Below, piece after piece: positions 34,004 through 42,358 of a stretch of 58,405 nucleotides of DNA. Every line of letters starts with the position of its first letter. Positions within the stretch are counted from its first letter, which is position 1. Made by a program: the position numbers and the translations under genes. Origin of the DNA: CAXNKH01 sp049296795 (GTDB lineage Bacteria > Pseudomonadota > Gammaproteobacteria > Burkholderiales > Burkholderiaceae_C); assembly GCA_049296795.1 (NCBI GenBank), contig JBAQTC010000052.1, positions 1 to 58,405 on the forward strand, written 5' to 3'. The notes under the pieces are model-generated. The model did not search any database. It was not told where the DNA came from and was given only the letters and a program-made list of their open reading frames with translations.

Positions 34004-35713
34004 TTAACGGCCGTAGCCGCCACCACCACCACCGTAGCCACCACCACCACCACCACCGTAACCGCCGCCGGATCCACCCCGCGATCCGCCATTACCTCGA
34101 CCGCCGCCGCCATTGCGGTTGCCGCCACCGTAGCCACCACCTCCGCCGCCGCCACGGCGAGCACCGCGCTCAGCCATCATGTCGACGCTGGTGCGCATAG
34201 GGTCGGGTTGACCCTGGCCTGAACGCTGGGGCTGGTTGCCAGCACCGGCATGGTTGGGACGCGCTTGGTTGGGGTGGCCGTGATTCGGGTAGCCGTGTTG
34301 ACTCGGCGCTGGTCGCTGACCACCACCGTTGCCACTGCGCTCACCCCGACCACCATTGCCAGCATTGCCAGCATTAGCACCCCGACCGCCGTTGCCAGAA
34401 CGACCGCCAGCAGCGGGACCTTGCTCGGTTCGCTTGGTACGAACCCGGTCCATCATTTCGGTGCGGGCGGCACGGGCTGCAGCCTGCATCACGTCACGGC
34501 TGGGCGGCTTGCCGGCTCCGCCCCAGATCGTCTGGCGACCCATGGCGATCGGTTCGCCTTTTTCGCCGGGCTCGGGCTCGAAACCTGGAATCATCTTGAC
34601 AGCAATATGCTGCTTGGTGAAGCGCTCGATGTCCTGCATGAAACCTTCTTCGTCCATGCACACCAGGTTGACTGCTTCACCACTGGCACCGGCGCGGCCG
34701 GTGCGGCCGATACGGTGCACGTAGTCTTCGCTGACGTTGGGGATTTCATAGTTCACCACATGCGGCAAATCGTCAATGTCGATACCGCGGGCGGCGATGT
34801 CGGTGGCCACCAAGGCGCGTACTTCGCCGCTTTTGAAGCCGCTTAGCGCTTGGGTTCGGGCCGCCTGGCTTTTGTTGCCGTGCAGTGCCATGGCTGATAT
34901 TCCATTCTTGATCAGGAACTCAGCCACATTGTTGGCGCCAAACTTGGTGCGGGTGAAAACCAGCACCTGGCTCCATTTGTTCTCTTCGATGATGTGTGCC
35001 AGCAAAGCTTTTTTCTTGCCACGACCCACCGGGTGAATCACTTGGGTGATGCGTTGCACGGTGGTGTTGCGCGGCGTCACTTGAACGCTTTGCGGATTTT
35101 TCAGTAAAGTAGCAGCCAATTCGCGAATCTCGTCGCTGAAAGTGGCAGAGAACAGCAAGCTCTGCTTTTCTTTGGGTACCACGGCCAGCACTTTTTTCAC
35201 GTCATGGATGAAACCCATGTCGAGCATGCGGTCGGCTTCGTCGAGCACCAAGATTTGCACTTGACCCAGATCGAGCACGCCTTGCTGTAGCAAATCGAGC
35301 AGGCGACCAGGCGTGGCCACCAAAATATCAACGCCTTTTTTGACTTTGGTAATTTGGGGGTTCATGCCAACACCGCCAAACACCACGGTCGAAGTCAATG
35401 GCAGATTCTTGCCGTATATACGTACCGATTCTTCTACTTGGGCGGCCAACTCCCGGGTCGGCGTCAAGACCAAAGCCCGAATGCCGTTGCCGCCAAATTT
35501 GTTTTTGACAGCGGGGTTTTGGCTCAGGCGGTGCAACATGGGCAAGACGAAGGCAGCGGTTTTACCGGTGCCGGTCTGGGCGCCACCGAGCAGGTCATGG
35601 CCTGCCAGCACCAACGGAATGGCCTGGGCTTGAATTGCCGTAGGCGTTTCGTAACCTTGCTCGCGCACGGCATCAACAATGGCCGAAGCCAGATTCAGAT
35701 CTTCAAAGTTCAT
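34004..35713 (-). CDS. rhlE: DEAD-box RNA helicase, RhlE type
   Basis: A 569-residue ATP-dependent RNA helicase. Q-motif region YETPTAIQAQAIP, motif I GAQTGTGKT, Ia TPTRELAAQ, II DEAD in VLDEADRMLDMGF, III SAT, V ATDIAARGIDIDDLP, VI HRIGRTGRAG. After about residue 390 comes a long basic, Gly/Asn/Arg-rich tail that ends in tandem G-G-G-Y-G-type repeats (coded by CCACCACC tracts at about 34015-34150), which binds RNA nonspecifically. It is divergent from ettA across 257 nt. Confidence 0.95.
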   Translation of the reverse strand: MNFEDLNLASAIVDAVREQGYETPTAIQAQAIPLVLAGHDLLGGAQTGTGKTAAFVLPMLHRLSQNPAVKNKFGGNGIRALVLTPTRELAAQVEESVRIYGKNLPLTSTVVFGGVGMNPQITKVKKGVDILVATPGRLLDLLQQGVLDLGQVQILVLDEADRMLDMGFIHDVKKVLAVVPKEKQSLLFSATFSDEIRELAATLLKNPQSVQVTPRNTTVQRITQVIHPVGRGKKKALLAHIIEENKWSQVLVFTRTKFGANNVAEFLIKNGISAMALHGNKSQAARTQALSGFKSGEVRALVATDIAARGIDIDDLPHVVNYEIPNVSEDYVHRIGRTGRAGASGEAVNLVCMDEEGFMQDIERFTKQHIAVKMIPGFEPEPGEKGEPIAMGRQTIWGGAGKPPSRDVMQAAARAARTEMMDRVRTKRTEQGPAAGGRSGNGGRGANAGNAGNGGRGERSGNGGGQRPAPSQHGYPNHGHPNQARPNHAGAGNQPQRSGQGQPDPMRTSVDMMAERGARRGGGGGGGYGGGNRNGGGGRGNGGSRGGSGGGYGGGGGGGYGGGGGGYGR

Positions 35714-35970
35714 AGAAAGGCGCCCGTCCTGGGCGCTTGGGATATCGGCCTGTCCTGAGGTTTAAACGACAGGCCAGTCAAAGGCAGATAGGGTTCAAAA
35801 GCGAGGCGTAACCTGCAAGCAGAGCCTCCAGCAAGTGCTGATGTGCGGGCAACTGGATCGCCGCAACGGATTGTATTGTCGCATACCGCGATAATGTGGG
35901 GCTTGGGCGTTCTAAATGACCCCACAGTTCATCGCTCGCAAGTGCATTCACTCAGAAAGTAATACCTCTC

Positions 35971-37629
35971 ATGGCCCAGTATGTTTTCACCATGAACCGA
36001 GTCGGCAAGATCGTGCCGCCTAAGCGTCATATTCTCAAAGACATCAGCTTGAGTTTTTTCCCGGGTGCCAAAATTGGCGTGCTCGGAACCAACGGGTCGG
36101 GCAAATCCACGCTGCTCAAGATCATGGCCGGGGTTGACAAGGAAATCGAAGGCGAGGCAACGCCCATGAGCGGACTCAACATCGGTTATCTGCCGCAAGA
36201 GCCCCAACTCGAACCCGATCAAACCGTTCGTGAATCGATTGAAGCCGGCATGGGCGCCGTGTTTGCGGCCAAAGCCCGGCTCGACGAGGTCTATACCGCG
36301 TATGGCGAGGCCGATGCCGACTTTGACGCGCTGGCTGCCGAGCAGGCTCAGCTCGAGGCCATCATCGCCACTGCCGGCACCGATTCCGAACACCAGCTTG
36401 AAATTGCTGCTGATGCGCTGCGCTTGCCACCGTGGGACGCCAAAATTGGCGTGCTCTCGGGCGGTGAAAAACGCCGCGTCGCGCTGTGTCGTTTGCTGTT
36501 GTCACGCCCGGACATGCTGTTGCTTGACGAGCCGACCAACCACCTGGATGCCGAATCGGTCGACTGGCTCGAGCAGTTTCTGCAACGTTACAGCGGCACG
36601 GTGGTGGCTATTACCCACGATCGCTATTTTCTGGACAACGCTGCTGAGTGGATTTTGGAGCTCGACCGCGGTTCCGGCATCCCGTACAAGGGCAATTACA
36701 GCGATTGGCTGCAGCAGAAGCAAGACCGTTTGGTGCAGGAGCAAAAAGGTGAAGAGTCGCGTGCCAAAGCACTGAAAAAAGAGTTGGAGTGGTCACGCCA
36801 GAACCCCAAAGCGCGCCAAGCCAAGAGCAAGGCCAGGTTGGCTCGCTTTGAGGAGTTGTCCGACTTCGAATACCAAAAGCGCAATGAGACCAATGAAATC
36901 TTCATCCCGGTGGCCGACCGGCTGGGCAATGAAGTGATTGAGTTCACCAACGTCAGCAAGTCGTTTGGCGATCGTTTGTTGATTGACAATCTGAGTTTCA
37001 AAGTGCCGGCCGGCGCTATTGTCGGCATCATCGGCCCCAACGGTGCGGGTAAATCGACTTTGTTCCGCTTGATTTCGGGTCAGCAAAAACCCGACAGTGG
37101 CGAAGTGAAAATCGGTTCCACCGTCAAGATGGCTTTTGTCGATCAGCACCGGGACGATTTGTCCAATGAAAAAACGGTCTGGGAAGATGTTTCAGGCGGA
37201 CTCGATATTCTCAACGTGGGCAAATTCCAAATGGCGAGCCGAGCCTATTGCGGTCGCTTCAACTTCAACGGTGGCGACCAGCAAAAGCGGGTCGGCACCC
37301 TGTCCGGCGGTGAGCGCGGACGTTTGCATTTGGCCAAGACGTTGATAGCAGGCGGCAACGTGTTGATGCTCGATGAGCCATCCAATGACCTCGACGTTGA
37401 AACCCTGCGCGCGCTGGAAGATGCTTTGCTCGAATTTGCCGGCTCGCTGATGGTGATCAGCCACGACCGTTGGTTCCTCGACCGGATTGCCACCCATATC
37501 CTGGCTTGCGAAGGCGATAGCCAATGGACCTTCTTCGATGGCAACTACCAGGAGTACGAAGCCGACAAGAAAAAGCGTCTGGGTGAAGAAGGCGCCAAGC
37601 CCAAGCGCATGCGCTTCAAATCGATCTGA
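35971..37629 (+). CDS. ettA: Energy-dependent translational throttle protein EttA (ABC-F)
   Basis: A 552-residue soluble ABC-F ATPase with two nucleotide domains and no membrane part. Walker A motifs GTNGSGKST and GPNGAGKST; signatures LSGGEKRRVALCRLL and LSGGERGRLHLAK; EttA-specific opening QYVFTMNRVGKIVPPKRHIL and NIGYLPQEPQLEPDQTV. The inter-domain linker is the charged helix around residues 245-300. EttA binds the ribosomal E site and gates the first elongation step according to ATP/ADP. Length is typical (555). Confidence 0.95.
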   Translation: MAQYVFTMNRVGKIVPPKRHILKDISLSFFPGAKIGVLGTNGSGKSTLLKIMAGVDKEIEGEATPMSGLNIGYLPQEPQLEPDQTVRESIEAGMGAVFAAKARLDEVYTAYGEADADFDALAAEQAQLEAIIATAGTDSEHQLEIAADALRLPPWDAKIGVLSGGEKRRVALCRLLLSRPDMLLLDEPTNHLDAESVDWLEQFLQRYSGTVVAITHDRYFLDNAAEWILELDRGSGIPYKGNYSDWLQQKQDRLVQEQKGEESRAKALKKELEWSRQNPKARQAKSKARLARFEELSDFEYQKRNETNEIFIPVADRLGNEVIEFTNVSKSFGDRLLIDNLSFKVPAGAIVGIIGPNGAGKSTLFRLISGQQKPDSGEVKIGSTVKMAFVDQHRDDLSNEKTVWEDVSGGLDILNVGKFQMASRAYCGRFNFNGGDQQKRVGTLSGGERGRLHLAKTLIAGGNVLMLDEPSNDLDVETLRALEDALLEFAGSLMVISHDRWFLDRIATHILACEGDSQWTFFDGNYQEYEADKKKRLGEEGAKPKRMRFKSI

Positions 37630-37692
37630 CGCGAACAGTTTGCGTTCTGGCGTAAAACTTGACAAATCCTTTGCACTCGCAAGCTTAGGCCG

Positions 37693-37838
37693 GGCCGGTG
37701 GATTGGGTGCCCGTTCTTCAGCCCAGGCTCGCGGGCGGTTACCCGTTTGCTCACAAGTCTTTGCTTTAACGCAATGGCAGGCGGATAAGCGGTGTAGCAA
37801 CCGCGAATCGGGCCTGCGCCCGGACACCCGCACCGCCC
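37693..37838. repeat. 146-nt direct repeat, copy A
   Basis: Begins GGCCGGTGGATTGGGTGCCC and ends CGGACACCCGCACCGCC. It contains GGTGTAGCAACCGCGAATCG. Copy B at 37893-38038 differs at roughly ten positions by eye, so the pair is recent or maintained. Not obviously palindromic; may be an extragenic repeat of this lineage. Confidence 0.85.
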
Positions 37839-37892
37839 GCCTAGCGCGAGGTGCTGGCTTGAAACTGAATTGCGCTCGAACGCGTGGGCAGA

Positions 37893-38038
37893 GGCCGGTG
37901 GATTGGGTATCCGTTCTTCAGCCCAGGCTCGCGGGCGGCTACCCTATTGTTCGCAAGTCTTTGCGTTAACGCAGTGGCAGGCGGACAAGCGGTGTAGCAA
38001 CCGCGAATCGGGCCTACGCCCGGACACCCGCACCGCCG
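37893..38038. repeat. 146-nt direct repeat, copy B
   Basis: Second copy, offset exactly 200 nt from copy A. Differences are scattered (for example TTACCCGTTTGCTCACA in A against CTACCCTATTGTTCGCA in B). The 54-nt spacer between copies is not repeated, except for its first 30 nt, which recur at 38242-38271. Confidence 0.85.
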
Positions 38039-38241
38039 GCCAGTTCAATAATTCTGATTCTTCAACACGAAGTCCCCAAAGCCTGCATGCTGAGACGCTC
38101 CGAGGTGGGTGGTGGGGCTGGCAGGCGCAGGCTCGATTTGCGGTTGCCACAGGGTCTGAATACCAACAACTTTTTTGACGAAAAATCGCTTGAGTTTCAG
38201 AAGCTCTCAACCGCGAGCTGAGCCGGAGAAGGACAGCCACG

Positions 38242-38271
38242 CCGCCCGCCTAGCGCGAGGTGTTGGCTTGA
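38242..38271. repeat. 30-nt partial repeat
   Basis: CCGCCCGCCTAGCGCGAGGT, then GTTGGCTTGA, matches 37833-37862 with one mismatch. It is the junction of copy A with its flank, so it marks the truncated end of a third repeat copy whose body is lost. Confidence 0.7.
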
Positions 38272-38312
38272 GGTTTTCTGAAAATCAGTGTCAAGATGCA
38301 ATGGGGTGCGCT

Positions 38313-39533
38313 TCAGGCTTGCGCAGCCAGGTAGGCCACGGCTGCTGCCACGCCATCGGTCCCAAACGGTATTTTCTGGACCGTCATCGCGGCTTCCATG
38401 CCGGCCAGCGCCCCCAAAATCATGGGCTCGTTCATGTCGCCCAGATGACCGATACGAAAGACCCGGCCCGCCAAAGGCCCTAGACCGCCGGCGACGGCGA
38501 CTTGAAAACGTTCGCGCGCCACTGTGCGCAAAGCTTCGGGGTCGATGCCGGGCGCGACTTCGATTGCGGTGACCGAGACCGAGCGCGCGGCCGGCACTTT
38601 GCAATGGAATTGAACCGCTCCGAGCCTGGCCCAACGTTCCACTGCAGCGTGTACCGCACCCGTCAAGCGCTGATGGCGGGCCCACACTGCCGGCAATCCT
38701 TCGGTCTCCAGTAGGCTCAAAGCCATTTCGAGCCCGGCCATGTGCGCCAGCGGAGGCGTGCCGCAAAATTTATTCGACTGGTTATCGGTTTTGCGCAGAA
38801 CCCAATCCCAGTAGAAACGGCGATCGGCACGGGTCTTGGCCCATTCAAAAGCGCGGGGATTGACGGCTACATAGCCCAGCCCGGGCGGCATCATCAAACC
38901 TTTTTGTGAGCTGCCCATGGCGACATCGACGCCGAGCGCGTCCATGTCAAAAGGCGCTGCGGCCAACGAGGCCACCACATCAACCACCAGCAACGCGGGG
39001 TGACCCACCGCGTCGATGCTGCGCCGCACTGCAGCCAAATCGCTGGTGCAGCCGCTGGCGGTATCGGTGTGCACCAGCAGCACCGCACTGATGGCGTGCT
39101 GAGAGTCCTCACGCAGTGCTTGTTCAATCGCAGCGACGTCAAACGGATAGCCTTCCTGGTGGGCCGTGCGTTGCACGGCAATGCCCAAGCCCTCGGTTTG
39201 AATCGCCCATTGGTCTGAGAAATGGCCCGAACCGGCGATCAGCAAGCGGTGGCCCGGCGCTGACAAATTGGCAGATACGGCCTCCCACATGCCGTGACCG
39301 TTGCTGGCGTACATGAACACGTCGGATTGCGGCGAGCGCAGCAAGCGCTTCAAGCCCGCTTCCCCGGCTGCGATGCAGGCAGCCACTCGGGGGTCAGCCA
39401 GATCGGTCATGGGACGCTGCATGGCGTGCATCACTTCATCGGGCACATGGGTCGGGCCTGGCGAGTGGATAAATCGGATGCCGGGAATTCTTGGCAACTG
39501 GCGCATAAGGCTGGGGTTGGGGGGGGTGGTCAT
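38313..39533 (-). CDS. Class V aminotransferase (alanine-glyoxylate / serine-pyruvate type)
   Basis: A 406-residue PLP enzyme of fold type I, class V. SPGPTHVPDEVMHAM opens the fold; the PLP Lys lies in MGSSQKGLMMPPG; ASNGHGMWEAVSANL binds the phosphate; VVDVVASLAAAPFDMD carries the cofactor Asp. Such enzymes move the amino group from alanine or serine to glyoxylate. Located 34 nt after the P1-peptidase gene in the same direction; a functional link through glyoxylate or D-amino acids is possible. Neighbour on the other side is the repeat region. Confidence 0.87.
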   Translation of the reverse strand: MTTPPNPSLMRQLPRIPGIRFIHSPGPTHVPDEVMHAMQRPMTDLADPRVAACIAAGEAGLKRLLRSPQSDVFMYASNGHGMWEAVSANLSAPGHRLLIAGSGHFSDQWAIQTEGLGIAVQRTAHQEGYPFDVAAIEQALREDSQHAISAVLLVHTDTASGCTSDLAAVRRSIDAVGHPALLVVDVVASLAAAPFDMDALGVDVAMGSSQKGLMMPPGLGYVAVNPRAFEWAKTRADRRFYWDWVLRKTDNQSNKFCGTPPLAHMAGLEMALSLLETEGLPAVWARHQRLTGAVHAAVERWARLGAVQFHCKVPAARSVSVTAIEVAPGIDPEALRTVARERFQVAVAGGLGPLAGRVFRIGHLGDMNEPMILGALAGMEAAMTVQKIPFGTDGVAAAVAYLAAQA

Positions 39534-39567
39534 AGGGCTCGTGAATAATTTACTTGGAATTTGTCTG

Positions 39568-40578
39568 TCAAACGGTTTTCAGTTCGCCAGCGGCAGGCCA
39601 ACGATGCTCTGCGACACGGATGCCGCGGGCTGAGACGACGGCGTTGAATACGGCGCGGGCTGTGACTTCAGCCGCCAGTGTGCCTAGCAACAGCGCGCTG
39701 CAGGTTTTGCCGCTGCTGCCGGTGGCCAGCGCAAACAAGGTGTCACCGTCGAGCAGGGTGTGAACTGGGTTGATGGAGCGCGCTAAACCATCGTGGCCCA
39801 GCTGCGCCAAGCGCTGCGCTTGGATCTTGGTCAGCACGGCATCGGTGGCGATCACGCCGATGGTGGTGTTGGTCCCGGCCAGTGGGGTTTTGATGGGCTC
39901 GCCCCTTAGCATGGCCGCTACCGTGTGGCGCAGGCTACGGCCGTCGTCGCTGCGTGCGCCGGCAACGGTTTGACCGGTGCTGGGGTCAATCACATCGCCC
40001 ATGGCATTGCACACCACCAGGGCTGCAACAGTGACGCCGTCTTGGCAAATCGAAGCTGAGCCAATACCGCCTTTCATGGCGTGTTGCAGACCAAACAGTT
40101 TGCCCACCAGAGCGCCGCAACCGGCACCCACATTGCCCTGAGCCGATGCTTGCGTGCTGGCCTGAACACAAGCCTGGTAACCCGCCTGAGCATTGGGCCG
40201 AATCCGGCCATCGCCAACGCCCAGGTCGAACACCACGGCGGCCGGAACGATCGGTACCAAGCCGTAGTCGGTTTGGAGTCCAATGCCCTTTTCCTCGAGC
40301 CACTGCATCACACCGCTGGCAGCGTCGAGTCCCCAGGCGCTGCCGCCTGAGAGTAAAACGGCATGAACCTGTTGCACCAGATTAGAGGGATTGAGTAAAT
40401 CAGTTTCACGGGTTCCAGGGGCGGCCCCACGAACATCCACCCCTGCCACTGCGCCCTCGGCAGCGATCACGACACTACAGCCAGTGGGTCGCCGTGTATC
40501 GCTCCAGTGCCCAAGTTCTATACCTGCTACGTCGGTGATGCAGCCGGGAAAAGGGACGTAGGGCGTACGGGTATTCAT
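39568..40578 (-). CDS. P1-family (S58) peptidase / aminopeptidase DmpA-like
   Basis: A 336-residue self-cleaving N-terminal nucleophile hydrolase. Conserved: ITDVAGIELGHWSD, VVIAAEGAVAGVDVRG, the LLSGGSAWGLDAASGVM loop, VGAGCGALVGKLFG, and the cleavage site near AGTNTTIGVIATDAVLT, where Thr (often Ser) is the nucleophile freed by autocleavage. Family members remove N-terminal residues or split beta-peptides and amides. Transcribed just before the class V aminotransferase. Confidence 0.87.
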   Translation of the reverse strand: MNTRTPYVPFPGCITDVAGIELGHWSDTRRPTGCSVVIAAEGAVAGVDVRGAAPGTRETDLLNPSNLVQQVHAVLLSGGSAWGLDAASGVMQWLEEKGIGLQTDYGLVPIVPAAVVFDLGVGDGRIRPNAQAGYQACVQASTQASAQGNVGAGCGALVGKLFGLQHAMKGGIGSASICQDGVTVAALVVCNAMGDVIDPSTGQTVAGARSDDGRSLRHTVAAMLRGEPIKTPLAGTNTTIGVIATDAVLTKIQAQRLAQLGHDGLARSINPVHTLLDGDTLFALATGSSGKTCSALLLGTLAAEVTARAVFNAVVSARGIRVAEHRWPAAGELKTV

Positions 40579-40620
40579 GAGTGAAGATGATACGCAGTCC
40601 CAAGACTTCGGGTTCGGGGT

Positions 40621-41538
40621 TTATTCCAGGGTTGTTCCTTTGATGGCGATCGCTGTCCAGCTGAGCCCCCGGTTCTTACTGATGAACACGCTTCGATTGA
40701 AGCTTGCGATGGCCATTTCATGGGGTCGAACCGGGTTTTGCGCGATATAGGCCAGGCCATCATCGGGCATTGCCGGGAGTGCGATCGGTTCAGCCTTGGC
40801 TCCGGCTTTCAACGAGATCCTCGCCAGCTCGGCCTTGGTCCCCAAACTGCTGAACCAAAGATGCTGACCGTCCAAGTCAAAGAAGACGGCCAGTACCCCC
40901 TTGGCGCCAAGCAGTCGATCGAAACGATGGGCGGAATTGTGCGACAGATAGAGCCCTTCGTCGGTGCCGGCCGCAACGATTGCCGCCTCAGTGGGGTGAA
41001 CCGCCAAGCTGTTGAGTTTTGACCCCAAGCCTTGGGCTGGGCTATGCGTCCACTTCAGGCCGTCGTCTCGGCTGGCGTAGATGCCGGCCTGGCTCATGCG
41101 TGAATTGGCTGCCGGGTTGACTACGTAAACCGCATTGGTGGCATAACTGGTCGCCAGCGTATGGAAATCCGATTCTCCGCTGAGCCCGAGTTGCTGCCAG
41201 GTCTGACCTCCGTCACGGCTCTTGATCAGGCCCAAGGGGTTGCTCAGGCCTGAGCTCGGTGCCGGGTGGCCGCTGCTGTACAAAGCATTGTGTGTGGCAG
41301 AGTAGCCCATGTAGTCATGCGCCGGCCCGGCGGCTTTGGTCCAACGCCCGTTCGCGTAAATCGCCAGTCCGTGGTGACTTGGGATCATGAGTTGTTTGCC
41401 ATCGGCACTGTAGGACAAGCCATGAACATGGACCAGGGATATGGCTTGCGCTGCAACCACCTGGGTCGCAACCAATGCCGCTAGTCCCCATGCCCATGCC
41501 ATGAGCCAAGCCTGAAATAACGATTTTGAATGGGGCAT
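40621..41538 (-). CDS. Exported BNR/sialidase-like beta-propeller protein (F510_1955-type)
   Basis: A 305-residue secreted protein. The signal peptide runs through QVVAAQAISLVH. Several Asp-box-like repeats (K-S-R-D-G-G-Q-T-W near residue 115; ASRDDGLKWTH; SKNRGLSWTA at the C terminus) indicate a beta-propeller. From memory such proteins sit in bacterial copper-resistance operons without known activity, which matches this place at the end of the copper operon. No sialidase Arg triad can be asserted. ATG 41538 with GGAG upstream; a longer frame starts at 41592. Confidence 0.75.
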   Translation of the reverse strand: MPHSKSLFQAWLMAWAWGLAALVATQVVAAQAISLVHVHGLSYSADGKQLMIPSHHGLAIYANGRWTKAAGPAHDYMGYSATHNALYSSGHPAPSSGLSNPLGLIKSRDGGQTWQQLGLSGESDFHTLATSYATNAVYVVNPAANSRMSQAGIYASRDDGLKWTHSPAQGLGSKLNSLAVHPTEAAIVAAGTDEGLYLSHNSAHRFDRLLGAKGVLAVFFDLDGQHLWFSSLGTKAELARISLKAGAKAEPIALPAMPDDGLAYIAQNPVRPHEMAIASFNRSVFISKNRGLSWTAIAIKGTTLE

Positions 41539-41588
41539 AGGGTTCTGCTCCAGTGCTGGGTTTAAAGAAGCGCAATGTAGGGTGGGCA

Positions 41589-42311
41589 TCATTTGTTCTG
41601 CTGCAAATCAATTACAAAATAACTGCCGCCAACTTGTTCAGCAGTGAATTTCACTTTGTCACCGTTGCGAACTCGATTGAGCAGCGCAGGGTCCCGGATC
41701 TGAAACACCATGGTCATGGCGGGCATGTCGAGATTTTTAATTTCGCCGTGTTTCAGGGTTAGCTTTCTATTTTCCTTGTCAATCTTGCGAATTTCACCCT
41801 CGCTCATGTCATTCAATTGAGCAGTCACTGCCACGCTGATTTTTCCCACCATGCCGGCTTGATAGTGTCCAGCAATCAGGCATGAAAAGTCGAATTCACC
41901 CGCCCTGTTAAACGTCCAGATGATCTCGCTTTGCTTGCCAGGGCCAACGTGCGCCATGTAGGGCTCGTCATGTTCCATGTTGGGGAACTGCAGCATGAGC
42001 GCTGCATGGGCATCGTTTTCTTTCTTGGTTCCGATGACGAATTCATGCATCATCGCGCCACTGTTTCTGAGCACAAATTTGAGTGTCTCGCCGAGTTTGA
42101 CGGAGATCTTGGTGGGTTCAAAACGCATGCTGTCAAGCATCTTGACTTCAATGCTGCGCTTGACATCTTTGGCCTCCCCCGCGATGCCCCAGTCTTTTTG
42201 TTCTTTGATGACGGGAGTGATTTTTTCGGCGTGGTCATGCTCAGCATGGGCTAGGGCTTGGCCTGATGCCAGCAGCAGGCCAAGGAGCAACGTGGTTGGG
42301 ATAAGTTTCAT
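41589..42311 (-). CDS. Periplasmic cupredoxin-CusF fusion copper protein
   Basis: A 240-residue exported protein with two copper domains. Residues about 50-155: cupredoxin (MLDSMRFEPTKISVKLGETL, MMHEFVIG, and FDFSCLIAGHYQAGM giving Cys-His-Met ligands). Residues about 165-240: CusF-like, with LKHGEIKNLDMPAMTMVFQI. In classical CusF the aromatic cap is Trp before P-E-M-T-M; here that position is Met, giving M-P-A-M-T-M. His-rich start HAEHDHAEK follows the signal peptide. Start ATG 42311 (MKLIPTT). It likely shuttles Cu(I)/Cu(II) to the multicopper oxidase encoded upstream. Confidence 0.88.
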   Translation of the reverse strand: MKLIPTTLLLGLLLASGQALAHAEHDHAEKITPVIKEQKDWGIAGEAKDVKRSIEVKMLDSMRFEPTKISVKLGETLKFVLRNSGAMMHEFVIGTKKENDAHAALMLQFPNMEHDEPYMAHVGPGKQSEIIWTFNRAGEFDFSCLIAGHYQAGMVGKISVAVTAQLNDMSEGEIRKIDKENRKLTLKHGEIKNLDMPAMTMVFQIRDPALLNRVRNGDKVKFTAEQVGGSYFVIDLQQNK

Positions 42312-42358
42312 AAATTTAATCAGGGAGAGTAACAATCACATGACCCGTTAATGACTTG

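Larger units (their letters stand above)
37630..38312. other. Noncoding repeat-bearing interval
   Basis: A 683-nt gap between ettA and the convergent aminotransferase gene. It contains two copies of a 146-nt repeat and a third short copy (listed separately). Small open frames here (for example 37487-37969 and 37870-38178) exist only because the repeat preserves them, and give no recognisable protein. The segment 38043-38240 is unremarkable. Confidence 0.6.

Noticed and set aside
34015..34150. CRISPR-like or tandem array from CCACCACC repeats
   Set aside because: Codon-level repeats of the RhlE Gly-rich tail; no spacers.
37487..38178. Overlapping frames in the 37.6-38.2 kb repeats
   Set aside because: They repeat only because the DNA repeats; no ribosome-binding site or recognisable domain.
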